DNA of 64,000 nucleotides from Beroe forskalii (lineage: Eukaryota > Ctenophora > Nuda > Beroida > Beroidae): positions 1 through 64,000 of the forward strand of contig WFMF01000078.1 of the NCBI GenBank assembly GCA_011033025.1, written 5' to 3'. The notes under the pieces were generated by a model. The model worked only from the letters and a program-made list of their open reading frames with translations, was not told where the DNA came from and made no database searches. The translations under genes and the position numbers were made by a program. Positions 49,163 to 62,800 of this stretch are shown in pieces; position 1 is the stretch's first letter, and each line of letters opens with the position of its first letter.

Positions 49163-50640
49163 TGCATCTTTCCGAAGAATGGATCGTGATTTGGAGGCAG
49201 ACGATACGTGATGAACACACCTGAGCCATCGCGAATCACAGAATTCTGCGGAATAAACCTGACCTCTTTGAACCACGTAAAAGCGTGTCAAAGCTATTCA
49301 CAGAACTCGGGGTAGTGATTTCTGAGAATTCAGAATACACAGAGTTTGATCTGGCTCTAAAGTTAGACCAATAATAAGAAACATAATAAGGTTCCCTCAA
49401 TTTTCACATGCATATCATGCATGCTTATGCATACTCATATTATGCTCACCCTATATTATAACTATCGGTCATCATGGCTCATAAGCACTTATTCGCAACC
49501 ATGTGCATTGGGGTATTTCTATAGTATAGATCCCATAACCCCGTGTTATATGGTCGTTTCTAACCCTATAACCCGAAGTTTTCCGGGGTTATAGGGTCAT
49601 TCCCGACCCTATTACCTTAATAATATGATCTGTGGAGTAGCCAGGGGGAGACGACACAGGCGGCTGCCTCCCCTTTTTGGATAGACAAGGTGTTAATTTT
49701 GTTAAGATGAGAGCTTTGAGCCAAGCAAAATTTAAAATAAACAGATTTTAATGTAACTCGCCACCCCATTTTCAAAAATCTGGCTACGCCCCTGAATATG
49801 ATAGCATCTTTCTGAATAATGGATCGTGATTTGGAGGCACACTATACGTGATGAACACACCTGAGCCATCGCGAATCACAGAATTCTGAGGAATTAACCT
49901 GACCTCTTTGAATCACGTTTAAAATGACTGTGTTAATCACACATGTACGTGGTTCAATGAATCACGATCCTTTCTTCGGAAAGATGCAGCCTACAGTGTG
50001 AAGCTATTCACAGAACCCGGGGTAGTGATTTCCGAGAATTCAGAATGCAAAGAGTTTGATCTGGCTCTAAAGTTGAACCAATAATAAGAAATATAAGGTT
50101 CCCTTAGTTTTCACATGCATATTATGCATGCTTATGCATACTGGCCCCATACTTATATTCTGCTCACCCTATGTTATAACTATAGGCCATCATGGCTCAT
50201 AAGCACTTATTCGCAACCATAATATGCATCGGGGTATATCTATAGTCTATTGGATAGATCCCATAACCACGTGTTATATGGTCGTTTCCGACCCAATAAC
50301 CCGGAGTTTTCCGGGGTTATAGGGTCATTTCTGAATTCTGACCCTATAACCGTAATATGATAGCATCTTCCTTAATAATGGATCGTGATTTGGAGGCAGA
50401 TTATACGTGATGAACACACCTGAGTCATCGCGAATCACAGAATTCTGCGGAATATACCTGACCTCTTTGAATCACGTTTAAATGTGTTAATCACACATGT
50501 GCGTGGTTCAATGAATCACGATCCTTTCTTCGGAAAGATTCAGCCTACAGTGTGAAGCTATTCACAGAACCCGGGGTAGTGATTTCTGAGAATTCAGAAT
50601 GCACGGCGTTCAATCTGGCACTAAATCAGTAATAATGAAT
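49163..50640. repeat. Long tandem repeat, 560-640 bp period
   Basis: The block gcatctttc..aatggatcgtgatttggaggc begins at 49163, 49804 and 50363. Two of the three copies also carry its inverted partner aatcacgatcctttcttcgg (49960 and 50514). Between blocks lies a second shared segment with tcacatgcatatcatgcatg and a ccggggttatagggtcat phrase. About 2.5 units in total, in a BTAF1 intron. Confidence 0.8.
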
Positions 50641-50808
50641 AATAACATGAACCTGTATAGTTACTCAAATAAATTTAACGCACAATTTACTGACTCATAT
50701 GGACTGCGTCTTATAATCTATGATTTTCACTGGATGATACTCTCCACTCTGATCCCATTCTAATTCATTTCAAGTTCAGATCACATCATTTTAACTCTCC
50801 GCATTCAG

Positions 50809-53800
50809 GTTATCAGCGGTCTGTACGTTCTGGACCACCTCTACCCATCCCTGGACCCCTCCCTTCAGAGAGACCTGGTCCTCTCCCAGCTCCCTGACAT
50901 AGGTCTTCTCCTCACAGACCAGTGCACTGCAGTCAGACATGCTGGTGCCAGACTCATCACAACCCTCGCTAAACACGACACGGTAAACTCCCCTGCTACT
51001 TCACGACTCTGTCTGCAGCAATCTGAGCCAACCCACTTTCTACTACTTGTTACTTCCATGATAATCCCCCTCCTCCCCATGTCCCATCCCTTTCTCATCA
51101 CTTCCATCGACACTTTGACTGGCACCTGTGATATCTCTTCTCCCCCTCTCTCATCCCTTTTCTCACCTCTTCTTCCCTCAGGTGGAAGTAATGAACTACC
51201 TCCTGACGCAGCCCCTCAACCAGCTAGACAGTTCGGAGACACATCACAGACAGGGGGTCACGGAGTGTCTCTTCCTCATCGTCAAGGTGAGATGACCTAT
51301 GTATTGAAGCAAAAAACTGTATAAATTTCAATATGCGAAACAAAAGTTGTGATGTGTGATATGATATTTGTCATTTGTAATGCAGGATTTGTGATTTGGA
51401 TATGGGATTTATAAATCGTAACGCGAGACTCGTGAATTGTCACGTGGGGTTTGTAAGTTGCAACGTGGGATCAGTGATTTGTAATGTGGGATATGTAATG
51501 TGGGATCAATTAGCGTTTACCCTATATAAAGGGCAGAGGCATTCGATAAAAACTTCGGGACTTTTCGTTAATCAGTTCCGCTGTACCCTATTGCACACAC
51601 TTATAAGTTATCGGTCAAACCGTGTACCCTGATCCACGTCAAACTATACTATAAGTGTTTACTCTTATAGAAGTGAGAAATGGGTGTTTATGACGTTCAA
51701 CTGTTTATGACGTTTCATGGGTCATATTCACCCATGTTAAGTTATCATCACCCATAAAATGTTAGTCTTGAACACCCATTTCCCACTCCCTCGATTATCT
51801 TCCAAAAGAACCCAAAACCAGTAAGAAATACGCATTATAATATCTTCAGAAGTTAGAACTTGCTATCGTCCCGTACGTCGTCCTTCTGGTGGTCCCTGCC
51901 CTCCGACGAATGGGGGACTCAAACCCTGACATCAGATCTCTTGCTACCCTCACCTTCGCCTCTCTAGTCCGTCTCATGCCGCTAGACGGTGCAAAGAGCG
52001 CCGTTCCTGGACTCCTGCCAGAACTCGCACAAGAGAAAATCAAACAAAAGGTATGGTGAGTGGAACCAGGCCTCCTCCCTTTCGCTTAAATTAGTGATAA
52101 GAATAAGTTCAATTTTGTGTCTAATTGAGTACAAATTGGAGTGTAATTTAAATTAAAGCATATCAATATTTCATGAATGTATTGTTGATTAAATTCTTAT
52201 CACTTCCCAATTATATCAGAATTTCCTGGAACAATTGATGAACCCCAAGTCTGATCAAAGACTGTGCAATTCCTATTACCATCAACGCCAAGCTCAGAAA
52301 ATACCAACAGGTGAAATCTCGCTTTATTTCTCTACTATTACGCAAATTTCAGCGAAATAGAAAGTAGAAACCCCACATTTCCTTTTCATGAGTTAACTTG
52401 TTGGTCCAGAAACCTTTCAATCCAGGAAGGAGGGATTTGTTTGTTTCCTTCTTTTAAGTTAAGCTGATGACCCAGTTCTTCAGGAAGTGAACTGGCTATG
52501 CTTCCTAGTTCCTTCCTTCTGTCATGTTTCTATTAGTTCAGAAATCTTTTCTTCCAGGAAGGAGTGAATTGGCTATGGTTTCTGTGTCAGTTCGGACTTC
52601 ACGGTATCCTATGCGATGACATGGGTCTAGGGAAGACCCTTCAGACACTTTGTATCATCAGTACAGCTCACGCCAAACGACTCAAGTCCCTCCCCGTAGG
52701 ATATTTAGTTGTTTGTCGTTTGATCGAATGCGCGATGGTTACACAATTAGTGCATTGATTATTGTAAAGTTCAAGCGCCCTCTCCAATTACCTGTTTGAG
52801 AATGCTACCTCCCACTCGGATTCTAACTTCCCACATCCTCCTTTCCTATTTCAACTTTGAACTCCCATCCTTTCCCAGGATGACAAACCCCTCCCCTCTC
52901 TGGTGGTTTGTCCACCCACTCTTATCGGGCACTGGTTCTACGAGACTGAGAAGTTCGTTTCCCCCTCGGACCTCTCCCCCCTCATGTACAACGGATCCAG
53001 TTCGGAGCGGATTCAGCTGCAGAAGATTGTCAGATCGAGGAGTCATAATCTGGTGATTTGCTCCTACGATGTGCTCAGGAATGATGCTGACTTCTTTGCT
53101 GGTATGTGGGGGTGAAATATTCCCTGTTTTCATAGTATAAATACAACATTTTTCTTATATTTTTCTGACTGGAAACCAGTTGTGTAGCAGAAGTGGGGGA
53201 GTGTCCACAGGACAGGAACGATTCGGTTTTAACTCTTCTAAAGCACAAAATTTTAAAGTGAAATATTATACTTAAAAATATTCTTTAAAATTTAGAAAGG
53301 GCGATGGAAAAGTTATTAATGTTTGAATTTAAAAAGGTCAGCGTTTTTATACTACGAGGGCAGCACGTGGAACAATAAAGGTAGCGTGCGAACTCAACTT
53401 TTTAACAGTTCGCGACAGTCTAGTAATTATTAAAAGGGTCGTCAAGCCAAACAGAGAATCTCCAAGGTAGTATTAAACTTATGTGGGAGTATGAGCGGTC
53501 GAAACAGCCTCCCTCTTAGCGTATTTTAACTCGGTTAAAACCACCTTTGCGTGTTTCCCTATTGAAACACCAAGGAAAGCACATTATGAATGGTTTAAAA
53601 GTGTTAAATTGGAATATTATCATGGTAGGTAAAGGCCTTGACGTCAAACTCTGAATACTTGATGAACAGAGGCTTGGATCAAAGAGAGAAAAATGGAGAA
53701 ATTAAACTTTTTACAAATTGAGATGGAAACTGAAAAAAGAAAGCTGTTAATAAGATTTAAAATTCCCCATCGTGGACGAAAACCAGCTTAATGAAAAGTA

Positions 53801-56800
53801 TCGGTAACCAAGGAGAATATAATAACAATAAAAAGCAAGTGACTAATCAGTAATCACGTGATTGAGACGAGTAGTATATAACAGCCAAGGCAACGGGCCA
53901 GGAAAGAAGAGGATTCTTTTTGGGCATCAGGAGCTTTCTCCTTCTTCGAGGCCGATTAGTTTGAACTTTGAATAGTTATTGGTACTTTAGAATGAAACCT
54001 CCTTCCTCTCCTCTTCTTCCTGTGTTTGTGAACCTATCTAGCCTTGTTATAGTTTTGTTTTATTCACATACCACAGTACGAAATTGTTATCATGATCAGC
54101 AATCAACCGTGCCTCAATATTTAAAAGGAAAAGCAAATGACTCAAAAAATTTATTTTGAATCAGATTTTGTGACCAGAAATTTTGCCTTATTTGGGCTGG
54201 CCAAAGGCAAATAATAATTTTAACCTTCTTTGCTGGTCTCCGGTGGAACTACTGTGTGCTTGACGAAGGTCACGTGATAAAAACATCAAGACCAAAGTTT
54301 CTCAAGCTATCCGAGGTGTCCAGGCCCTCCATCGACTCATCCTATCCGGCACTCCCATACAGAACAACGTGTTGGAACTCTGGGGACTGTTTGACTGGCT
54401 CATGCCTGGTAATTATCATGAAGTGACGCCTCTTTGGTTCTTTGAAAGATGCTATTATGGCGTGTGCTTCTCTGGGGTAAATTGTATTTACTGAACAATG
54501 GACTGTTCAGATCGAGTGACCCTTGAGGGCTGCTCTAGGGTCACCTGGCCCTAATAGGTCTGCCACGTGTCAATACCCTACTGTCTAATCCCTTTCTCCC
54601 CTGGGGAGGTACGGGACTCGTTCCCATCCACAGTAGCCTTGGCACTTGGGTCTGGATCTCTTGTATAATGTATATCTGTCCTCTCGTTTAATAGTATAAT
54701 TCCTAACTCCTGGACATTGCCTCGTGTTAATACCCTAGTCTCTATAATCACTAACTCACTGGCAAGTTACCAAGTTAAATTCCCAGGGTTTCTGGGGAGT
54801 GAGAGGCAGTTCAATGAGACGTACAGTAAGCCCATCAACATGTCACGTGATGCTAAGTCCTCCACTAAAGAACAAGAGGCAGGTGCTCTAGCCATGGAAT
54901 CACTACACCGACAGGTGGGTTTCTAATCTGATTAGAATATCTTATCTCGAAACATTTCCCTGGAATCTTAGCACTCAGGGGTCTCACGGGTATAGTATAA
55001 ACCTTTCTTTCAGTGTTTAAAACTTTTTAAACAGTGAAAGTGCGAATCATTCACGTTTCACGTGTTCACTCACCCATTAAATGCATCCTTATCGAATAAT
55101 GTAATTATTGTAACCATTTAAAAGATTTAAACCCCCAAAATTTAAATGGTCAATGGAGGTTAATTCATGGGACAATTGTCTGGGAAAAACATAATCACAT
55201 TGCCGTACCTTCCGTTATTATCCCTAACGTTTATTCCAGTTCTCTGCTTCGTGCGTTTCCCAAGTTCCAATAATTTCAGTACCAACTTCTATGAATTATT
55301 AATACCCTCATCCGATTGTTTAAAGCTCGGCTCGTTAACTGTTTCACACCTTACGAGTCACAAAGCTTGTACGAACTTCCATGGGGCTCACCGGCGTCGA
55401 GCTTCCAGTTCCAATTCCACGTAGAAGACCAGATTTACTTTGTCTAAACATCTTGTTTTTATTGAGCTCGCCTCTCCCTTCCACGTATTAAGCAAACAAG
55501 GTCTTGTTTATCAGTCTCCTCTGTATCGCACTAGACAAACACCTTTCCATGTGATAACACTAGGGTCTAGGCTATACTATCAACAGCCGAGTTAGGGCAG
55601 TCAGTTGTCAGACTCAACCGCATACTGCCATTCTCTGATTTGCTAGTCCCTAATCTGAGTTCAGATCCTTTTTGGCGCGAATACCACCCTTCTTTTCATC
55701 ACTCCCATCAAATTTTCACACGTTCCCCCATCACTCATTCCCCCAATCACACAATCCCAAATCAGTCTTATCCGTGACCAGGTTCTACCGTTCCTCCTCC
55801 GTCGGATGAAGGAAGATGTTCTGAGCGACCTACCGCCCAAGATAATACAAGATTACTACTGCACCCTCGCACCTCTCCAGGTTAGTTGTCACGTGATCAC
55901 TAACAACCAATCAGAAGAGCTGAACTGCAGCTCACAGCCAATGAAAAAGCGGGATAGCTGCTGCTCTCACCCAATCAAGAACGCAGTAGTACAGTACTCA
56001 CCGAAGTATTTCATTGATACAGATGTTTAAGTTATGATCGAATGATTGAGCCGATCAGTCGGGTGCTTCTAATAGCAACACATGTTGTGACATGGCAGTG
56101 TATGGCAAGTGTCATATCAATCATGGACTTGTGCTTTGCAACTTGCTACCAAGTTGCGATAATTAGGCAGTTTTAGCACCTCTGATCGGTGTTAAAAACT
56201 GATAAACTATCATAGTAGTGTTATGATTATCAAATAATTAAACCTGGCTACCACCTCCCTGGTAGACTACATGCGCCAGGTGCCCTGGAGCCTCAAAGTC
56301 TCACAAAGCTGTCAAATGCTGTCAACATCATTTAGAAATATTTGCACATGGTGCAAAGCACATAAAATGTTATATAAATATTTCTGCCGTTGTTTTCATG
56401 CGTAAGCGATAGTCATACATTGTTGCATATTACAGCAACCGGTGTCTTCCTAGCTACACCGGGGAACAACTGGACCACTAAGTATATTGTATATGCAATG
56501 GATATGTGACAACGATGCGAGAGCACCTCAACCAGGTTGTCAGATGTTGTCTGATTCAGTATTTTGAAAATTAAATTCGCGCGCGAAGGGGTTAGACAAC
56601 GTTTGACAAGAACCAGGTGCCTATTCTGCTACAATTTCATTCTGCTACAATATCTGAGTGAAAAATTAGACCATAATTTCAAAGCTTTTCCCTCTCAGAA
56701 AGAGTTGTATGACAAGTATGCTGAAACCGTGGAATCAGCCGATCTCAAGAACGAGTCTGAAATCCATGTCTTCCAGTCACTCCAGTTCCTGCGAAAGGTT

Positions 56801-59800
56801 CGCAATAACTAGAATCTTTAAATAGTTTTCATGATATCTTATTTTCATTTAAGATACGTTAAATATCAAGTCCTTAATGAAGAAGCCTGCCTGCTAATTC
56901 ATATGTGAGTCATGTGGATGATGTTCAAAAGTTAGCTTAACTCCCTCAGATTTCAAACCCCCTGTGATTTATAACCCTGAGAGTTGTAATTTAGATTTGT
57001 TACCCTCTCAGATCTGTAACCACCCCATCTTGATGCTGCCTAAGACCCACGATCTGTATCCCAAGTTGGAGTCATCAGACAGTATCTCCTACAGTGGGAA
57101 GCTCATGGCACTAAACCAAATCCTATCAGACTGCGGCATAGGTAGGGCATTAGAATTCAGAAGTGATAAATTGTGTTTATCAGTGTCTAAAAAAACGGAA
57201 TTTCTTTCTTCTTTGTCACTACACATTGTGACACGATACTTAATTTTGTCACCGCTTTGTCACCGAATTCTGATTTTAGCCCATTTTGTCTCACCCTCAA
57301 TCACTTGCTACCACTTCTACAACATTTTGTAGCACTGCAATCACTTACCACTTACCCATTCTGTTAAACCCCAATCACTCAAGAAACCACTGACCCCATT
57401 CTGTCACCTTATTACACGGCACTCCCCTGACTCCTCAATCATTACCCCTTCTACCAGGTTCCCAAGTAGTCTCCCCACACCGGGCCCTTGTGTTCTGCCA
57501 ACTGAGGAGCATGTTAGATGTCATTGAGAGATTCCTACTCAAGGAACACCTTCCCAACGTTTCATACCTCAGACTAGACGGTAAAGTTAGATTTTAGTTT
57601 GTTCTCTCAAAGGAATTATAATCAGTTTATTCCAAACTCGGTTTAGGTTTCTCGACCAAACCGAGCGACCCGTGCCCTTACAGGCAGGACCAACAAACTA
57701 TGAAAATATGTCTGTATGTAAATCTAATGACCGCTAGTGTACATGAAATGCCGTAACGAATTCTTACAATTAACAAAAGCTTACAAATTACAAGCAAAGT
57801 TTACAGCATTACTTATCATGGCAATAACGCAACATCTTCCATTATTGATGCAGCCCTTTGTGTTCAAGGCATTGTTCAGAGCATTCAACCGAGCCTTTTG
57901 AAGCGGGGAAGTCCCGCCATTCAACCGAGCCTATTGAATCGAAGATACTACAAATTACAATGAAAATGTTGCTCTCCCCTTTCTTACTTCACGTTATTAT
58001 GTAAAATTTCTCAACTCAAGCTTTGCTCTCGAAATTCATTGCCAGAATGAAGAGTTATATTGTTTTACGTACACAATTTGTTGAATAGGTAAGACGTAAC
58101 ACTCTCTTGACGTTCTATGTGCCCCGCAACTATTTTTTCATTCTTTTAATTGTTTTCTACCCCACAATAGCATTTCACGTCAATGTAACGTCACATGATG
58201 AGGCCAAACCTTTGTAACCAACGCACAGCAACCCAAGCTTGTTCTATTGTTTTGACACAGAGAAGTTAGAGGAGTTCAGTTTGTTTTGAATAAGTAACAA
58301 CACCCGAAAATATGTTTTTAGCTTTCTACGCAGTCTTGCTTACATTAGTCATGTGCTATCTCCTTATTGTATGATCCCCTCATTGTATGATGTCCTGCCT
58401 CAATACTCCTAAGATGTGCAGGTGAGTTGAGGCGAGTCATGATGAGTTCTGTCAATAGCACTTCACACTGTAGAATGTAGAAGCTCTTTTGTCAATGTAT
58501 ATGGTAGAAACAAAGAGCATTAAACAAATTAAGAGCCGTATCTGTAGGTGACCGTTTAGACTATAGCTGTCTTTTGTCAAAACTATCACATTCAATTTTC
58601 AAAGAAAAGGATTCATCAGAGAAAAAAAATATCAATAACAAAAAAGGATTGGTCATCCTATCATCGTTGTGCCGTATTCTCCCCAGAATCAATGTCCCAT
58701 CTGTCCCAAGTTCCAGTAGAATTCAACACTTTCCAGTGATGATTTCAGCTGACTCTGCTCACAGATGTTCCAAGACCAAAAGTTTCTTATTCGAATTTCG
58801 AATGATTCTTTATTTGACAATTTGACCATTGTTTCTTAATTTTATGAACCATCCAGCTTAATCTCTCGACGCAAAATTTCTTGAAATTGTAACTTTGTTA
58901 ATCCCAGTTTTTATTTGTCAGGTTGGAGTCTTGAAGTGTAATTAGACAACAAGAATTGCGCCTGCCGGAGCATTTCTTGTGCGTTGTTGATTGTTCCCGT
59001 ATGCAGGCGCTTAATTTCCTGTTCCCTGGGGCTGGTATTACTATTAGAACACGCTGTCATTTGACCGTTGTCACTTGTCAGTCTTATTTACTGACATAGT
59101 GAGTTGACGATAAAGCTAAAAGCATGAAAGTGATCTCACAAATCAAGATACAATCGCGGGCGTGCACATACGGGAATTTATAAGAGCAAGAAATAGTTTT
59201 CCGTGATGAAACGCTTCTTCTATCAAGTGTGATATCGCAATACTAACATCATTGAATCAATTTTATAAATATTCCTCGTTATGCGGGCGCTGTATACATT
59301 TCTATCGCCTAAAAGTTTGATATAACGCGCGCGGATCTAAATATCACGTGGGCGATTTCGTTCCACGTGTCAAATGTTCGCGCGCGCGTTCCCGCCATTT
59401 CATAGAACTCTTCGAAGATTCGTTGCGCGCCGTTCAGAGTTTCATAACTATGATCACCATTTTGGTTACGCGTTAAATTTTCTTTTAAGTTGCGTTGCAG
59501 ATATATCAAACCATTGCAATATTCGCTAATATTGTACCCCGTCTTGATATTTTCAAAATTGAGATACACAATATAGGCATTAATTACTGACCAAGATTAA
59601 AGATTCAGATATATTATCATTGTTATCAATCATGAACCGAGACAAACTCTCATGTTTTACTTTCCTCTAGTCAATTCTTTAGATCATTCATAACTGATGG
59701 CTCTAATACTGCCCATTGTAAATTGGCCCGAATTGCCCGCTACTTAAAAGAAGTCCAAATGGCTGTGTGATTGAAATCAATCTGATTGATTCCGTGAAAA

Positions 59801-62800
59801 TTGATTAAGTTTTGATTTCATGATTAAAGAATTGTTAAATTTTTGATAAAGAACATCAGCATGAACAGAGCATTGAACTCAAATACCTACAAAGTAGCCC
59901 AGTTAGCTAGCTGCAGCCCATAATGCGAAGGATGCCACTACACCAAGCTACTCTGACGCGAGTGATATTATAAAGGAGCAGTTGATCGAAAAAGTGACAT
60001 ACGACGACGACGACGACGACGACGACCAATTTCAGCACACCACCTATTTCAGATTTAACAGTACGCGTAAAGGTAGTATACACACAACCCCCACAAAACA
60101 CGATCTCTGCTAACCTATTCTCAATGCCTTTTTGTAAAACAAAAACGCGATTGGGAACAGGAAAAAATTCATATTCGTGTCCGCATTGGTTTTAAGTACT
60201 CAATCAATAGTCGATAACTTATCACTTAATCACTTCAATTCGATATAATAATGGAGCAACTTCATTCGTGATTATAATCCACGAATCTTAATGCTTTACT
60301 AGAAGTTTATAATTGACTAATTTACCAAATTCGAGATAAGAAAGTTAAGGGAGCTGTGATTTGCGGGTTCAGATCCACCGTCCAATTATATAAGTGCGGT
60401 CAGAGCCTCAGATTTTAATTAGTAATAATTTTAAATTGTTGTTTTGACTGCTAAACTATTGCCGAAGATAGCGTTAATATAAATTGGTCAGGTTTCTACC
60501 CCCAACATTCAACAATTGCACCTAAGAAGAAACCATTCTGTAACAGAATATCGAACACACTGAGCTACGAAACCACGACACACGAAAAATCACGTTTTGT
60601 CGCCTGTAATTCGCGAATCTAAGTGCCATACTCAATTGCCTATAAATTGTGCTGGCAAAAGTCCGTTTGGCACTCCAACTGTAGAGAGTTCCCCTAATAA
60701 CAAGTTCAACTCAACCCAACTCCCCTAGGATCTACTCCCGCTGTAGAGGGTTCCCATCTTATATATAATTTCGTAAGAGCACGTGAATAATGTCTGTGCG
60801 GGCGCACATTTTAAATTTGAGCTTGCCAAGAGATTATCAAGGAAAACGAATGCAAACGGGAGAAAAGAGGTGCCGTTGCTATGGGAACCAAATTTTCGCA
60901 CGTGCAGATTACAATCAGTTCTACGCGAATGCTTTCTATTACGCAACTTCTTTCAAATGCTGTGCTGTAGTTTTTGAAAATTTTTGACGTTTTCTTTACT
61001 TCAAATTCAAGATCTCAAGATGGAGAATGGACATAACTTGAATAACGGAAGATATTCCAGATGGATTGCTTTCATTGTGGCAGAGGTTGTTCGATAATCA
61101 AAGTTGAGTCAGTGAAAACAGTAGTAACTGCAGTTGTGAAATTAACCGTTAAGGTTACAAGGTGTGCACAATTCAATCGAGTCGATTGTAGGTGTAGCAG
61201 ATTTCGAAGACCGTTTCTGGCCTGTTAAAAAAACAAAATTATCCAATGTCAGCGTCATTGTTAGAATAAGTTGTCAGAATTAACATCATCTTGCTATCAA
61301 AACGAAACGCTGGAACAAAAACCACGTGGTATAGCACGTCTAAGACTTACCGACGAATTCGATCTATTTTCCACTCTGCTCCTTCATAAATGTTTTTTGA
61401 ATATTTAATTTTTTGCGCATAACTTTTGAATTTTGATTTAATTGGAATTTTTGGTGCGGTAAAAAGTATCCAATCAATTCGAATGGCAGTGTTTAAAACT
61501 TGCGAACGAGATGCTGAGTAGCAGCGCCGAGTGAGCTGTGTGTTTGCAGGCCCAACGGGCCTGCTAGTCTTATATATAATTTGGAGATGGCACGTGAATT
61601 ATGTTTGTCTGTGCGGGCGCACATTTTAAATTTGAGCTTGCCAAGTAAATATCAAGGAAAACGAATGCAAATGGAAGAAATGAGGTGCCGTTGCTATGGA
61701 AACCAATTTTTGCACGTGCAGATTATGATCAGTTCTATGCGAGTGCTTTCTATTACGCTACGACTGTTAAATGCTGTGCTGTAGCTTTTTGAAAATTTTT
61801 GACGTTTCCTTAACTTCAAATTTAAGATCTTAAGATGGAGAATGGGCCGAGCTTGAATAACGGAGAATATTTCAGATGGATTGCTTTCATTGTGGCAGAG
61901 GTTGGTCGATAATAAAAGTTGAGTCGGTGAAAACAGTAGTAACTGCAGTTGTGAAATTAACCGTAAAGGTTACAAGGTGTGCACAATTCAATCGAGTCGA
62001 ATGTAGGTGTAGCAGATTTCGAAGATAGTTCCTGGCCTGTGAACAAAACAAATTATCCAACTTCTGTGTCAGTATGAGAATAGTTGTCAGAATTAACATC
62101 ATCTTGCAATCAAATCGGAACGCTGGAACAAAACTCACATGGTTTAACACGTCTAATATAAGACTAACCGACGAATTCTATCTATTTTCCACTTTGCTCC
62201 TTCATAAATTTTTTTGAACATTTGATTTTTGCGCAAAACTTTTGACCTAATTGGAATTTTGATGCGGTAAAAAGTATCTAATCAATTCGAATGGGGTGTT
62301 TAAACTTGGGAATGAGGTGCTGCGTAGCAGCGCCGAGTGAGCTGTGTGTTTGCAGGCCCAACGGGCCTGCTAGTTGTTTATAATTTCAACTCATCCCCCA
62401 ACTCCCACCAGGATCTACTCCCACTGTAGAGAGAGTTCCCCTTGTTAACAAGTTCAACTCACCCCCCACTCCCACCAGGATCTACTCCCACTGTAGAGAG
62501 AGTTCCCCTTGTTAACAAGTTTAATTCCGATCCTTCCTACGATTTGCTCCTCCTTACGACATCTGTGGGAGGCCTCGGTCTCAACTTAACAGGTATGACG
62601 TATGTGGAATAAGATAGAAATTAATGATTTAAAACCTTGCGGGTATTAATGGTTATTAGCCTATTGGGAACCGTACGGAATTCAGATTTTGCTGCTATGA
62701 AATATTGTGTTTTTGGAATGGCGAAGGCTGGACTGCGTTGAACGGAACCCTTCAATGACCCCGAGGGCTCACAGTCTTAATACCACATTACAAACACACC

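Larger units (their letters stand above)
60665..62526. repeat. Four tandem copies of a BTAF1 helicase exon edge, interrupted by Helitrons
   Basis: A ~71-bp unit consisting of the first ~45 coding bases of exon 62479 (gatctactcccactgtagag and onward) fused to intron acceptor sequence (caactcccaccag) occurs at about 60670-60728 (partial), at 60729-60756 continuing at 62374-62408, at 62409-62478, and finally as the functional exon from 62479. The second unit is split by two Helitron-like elements. Confidence 0.85.
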
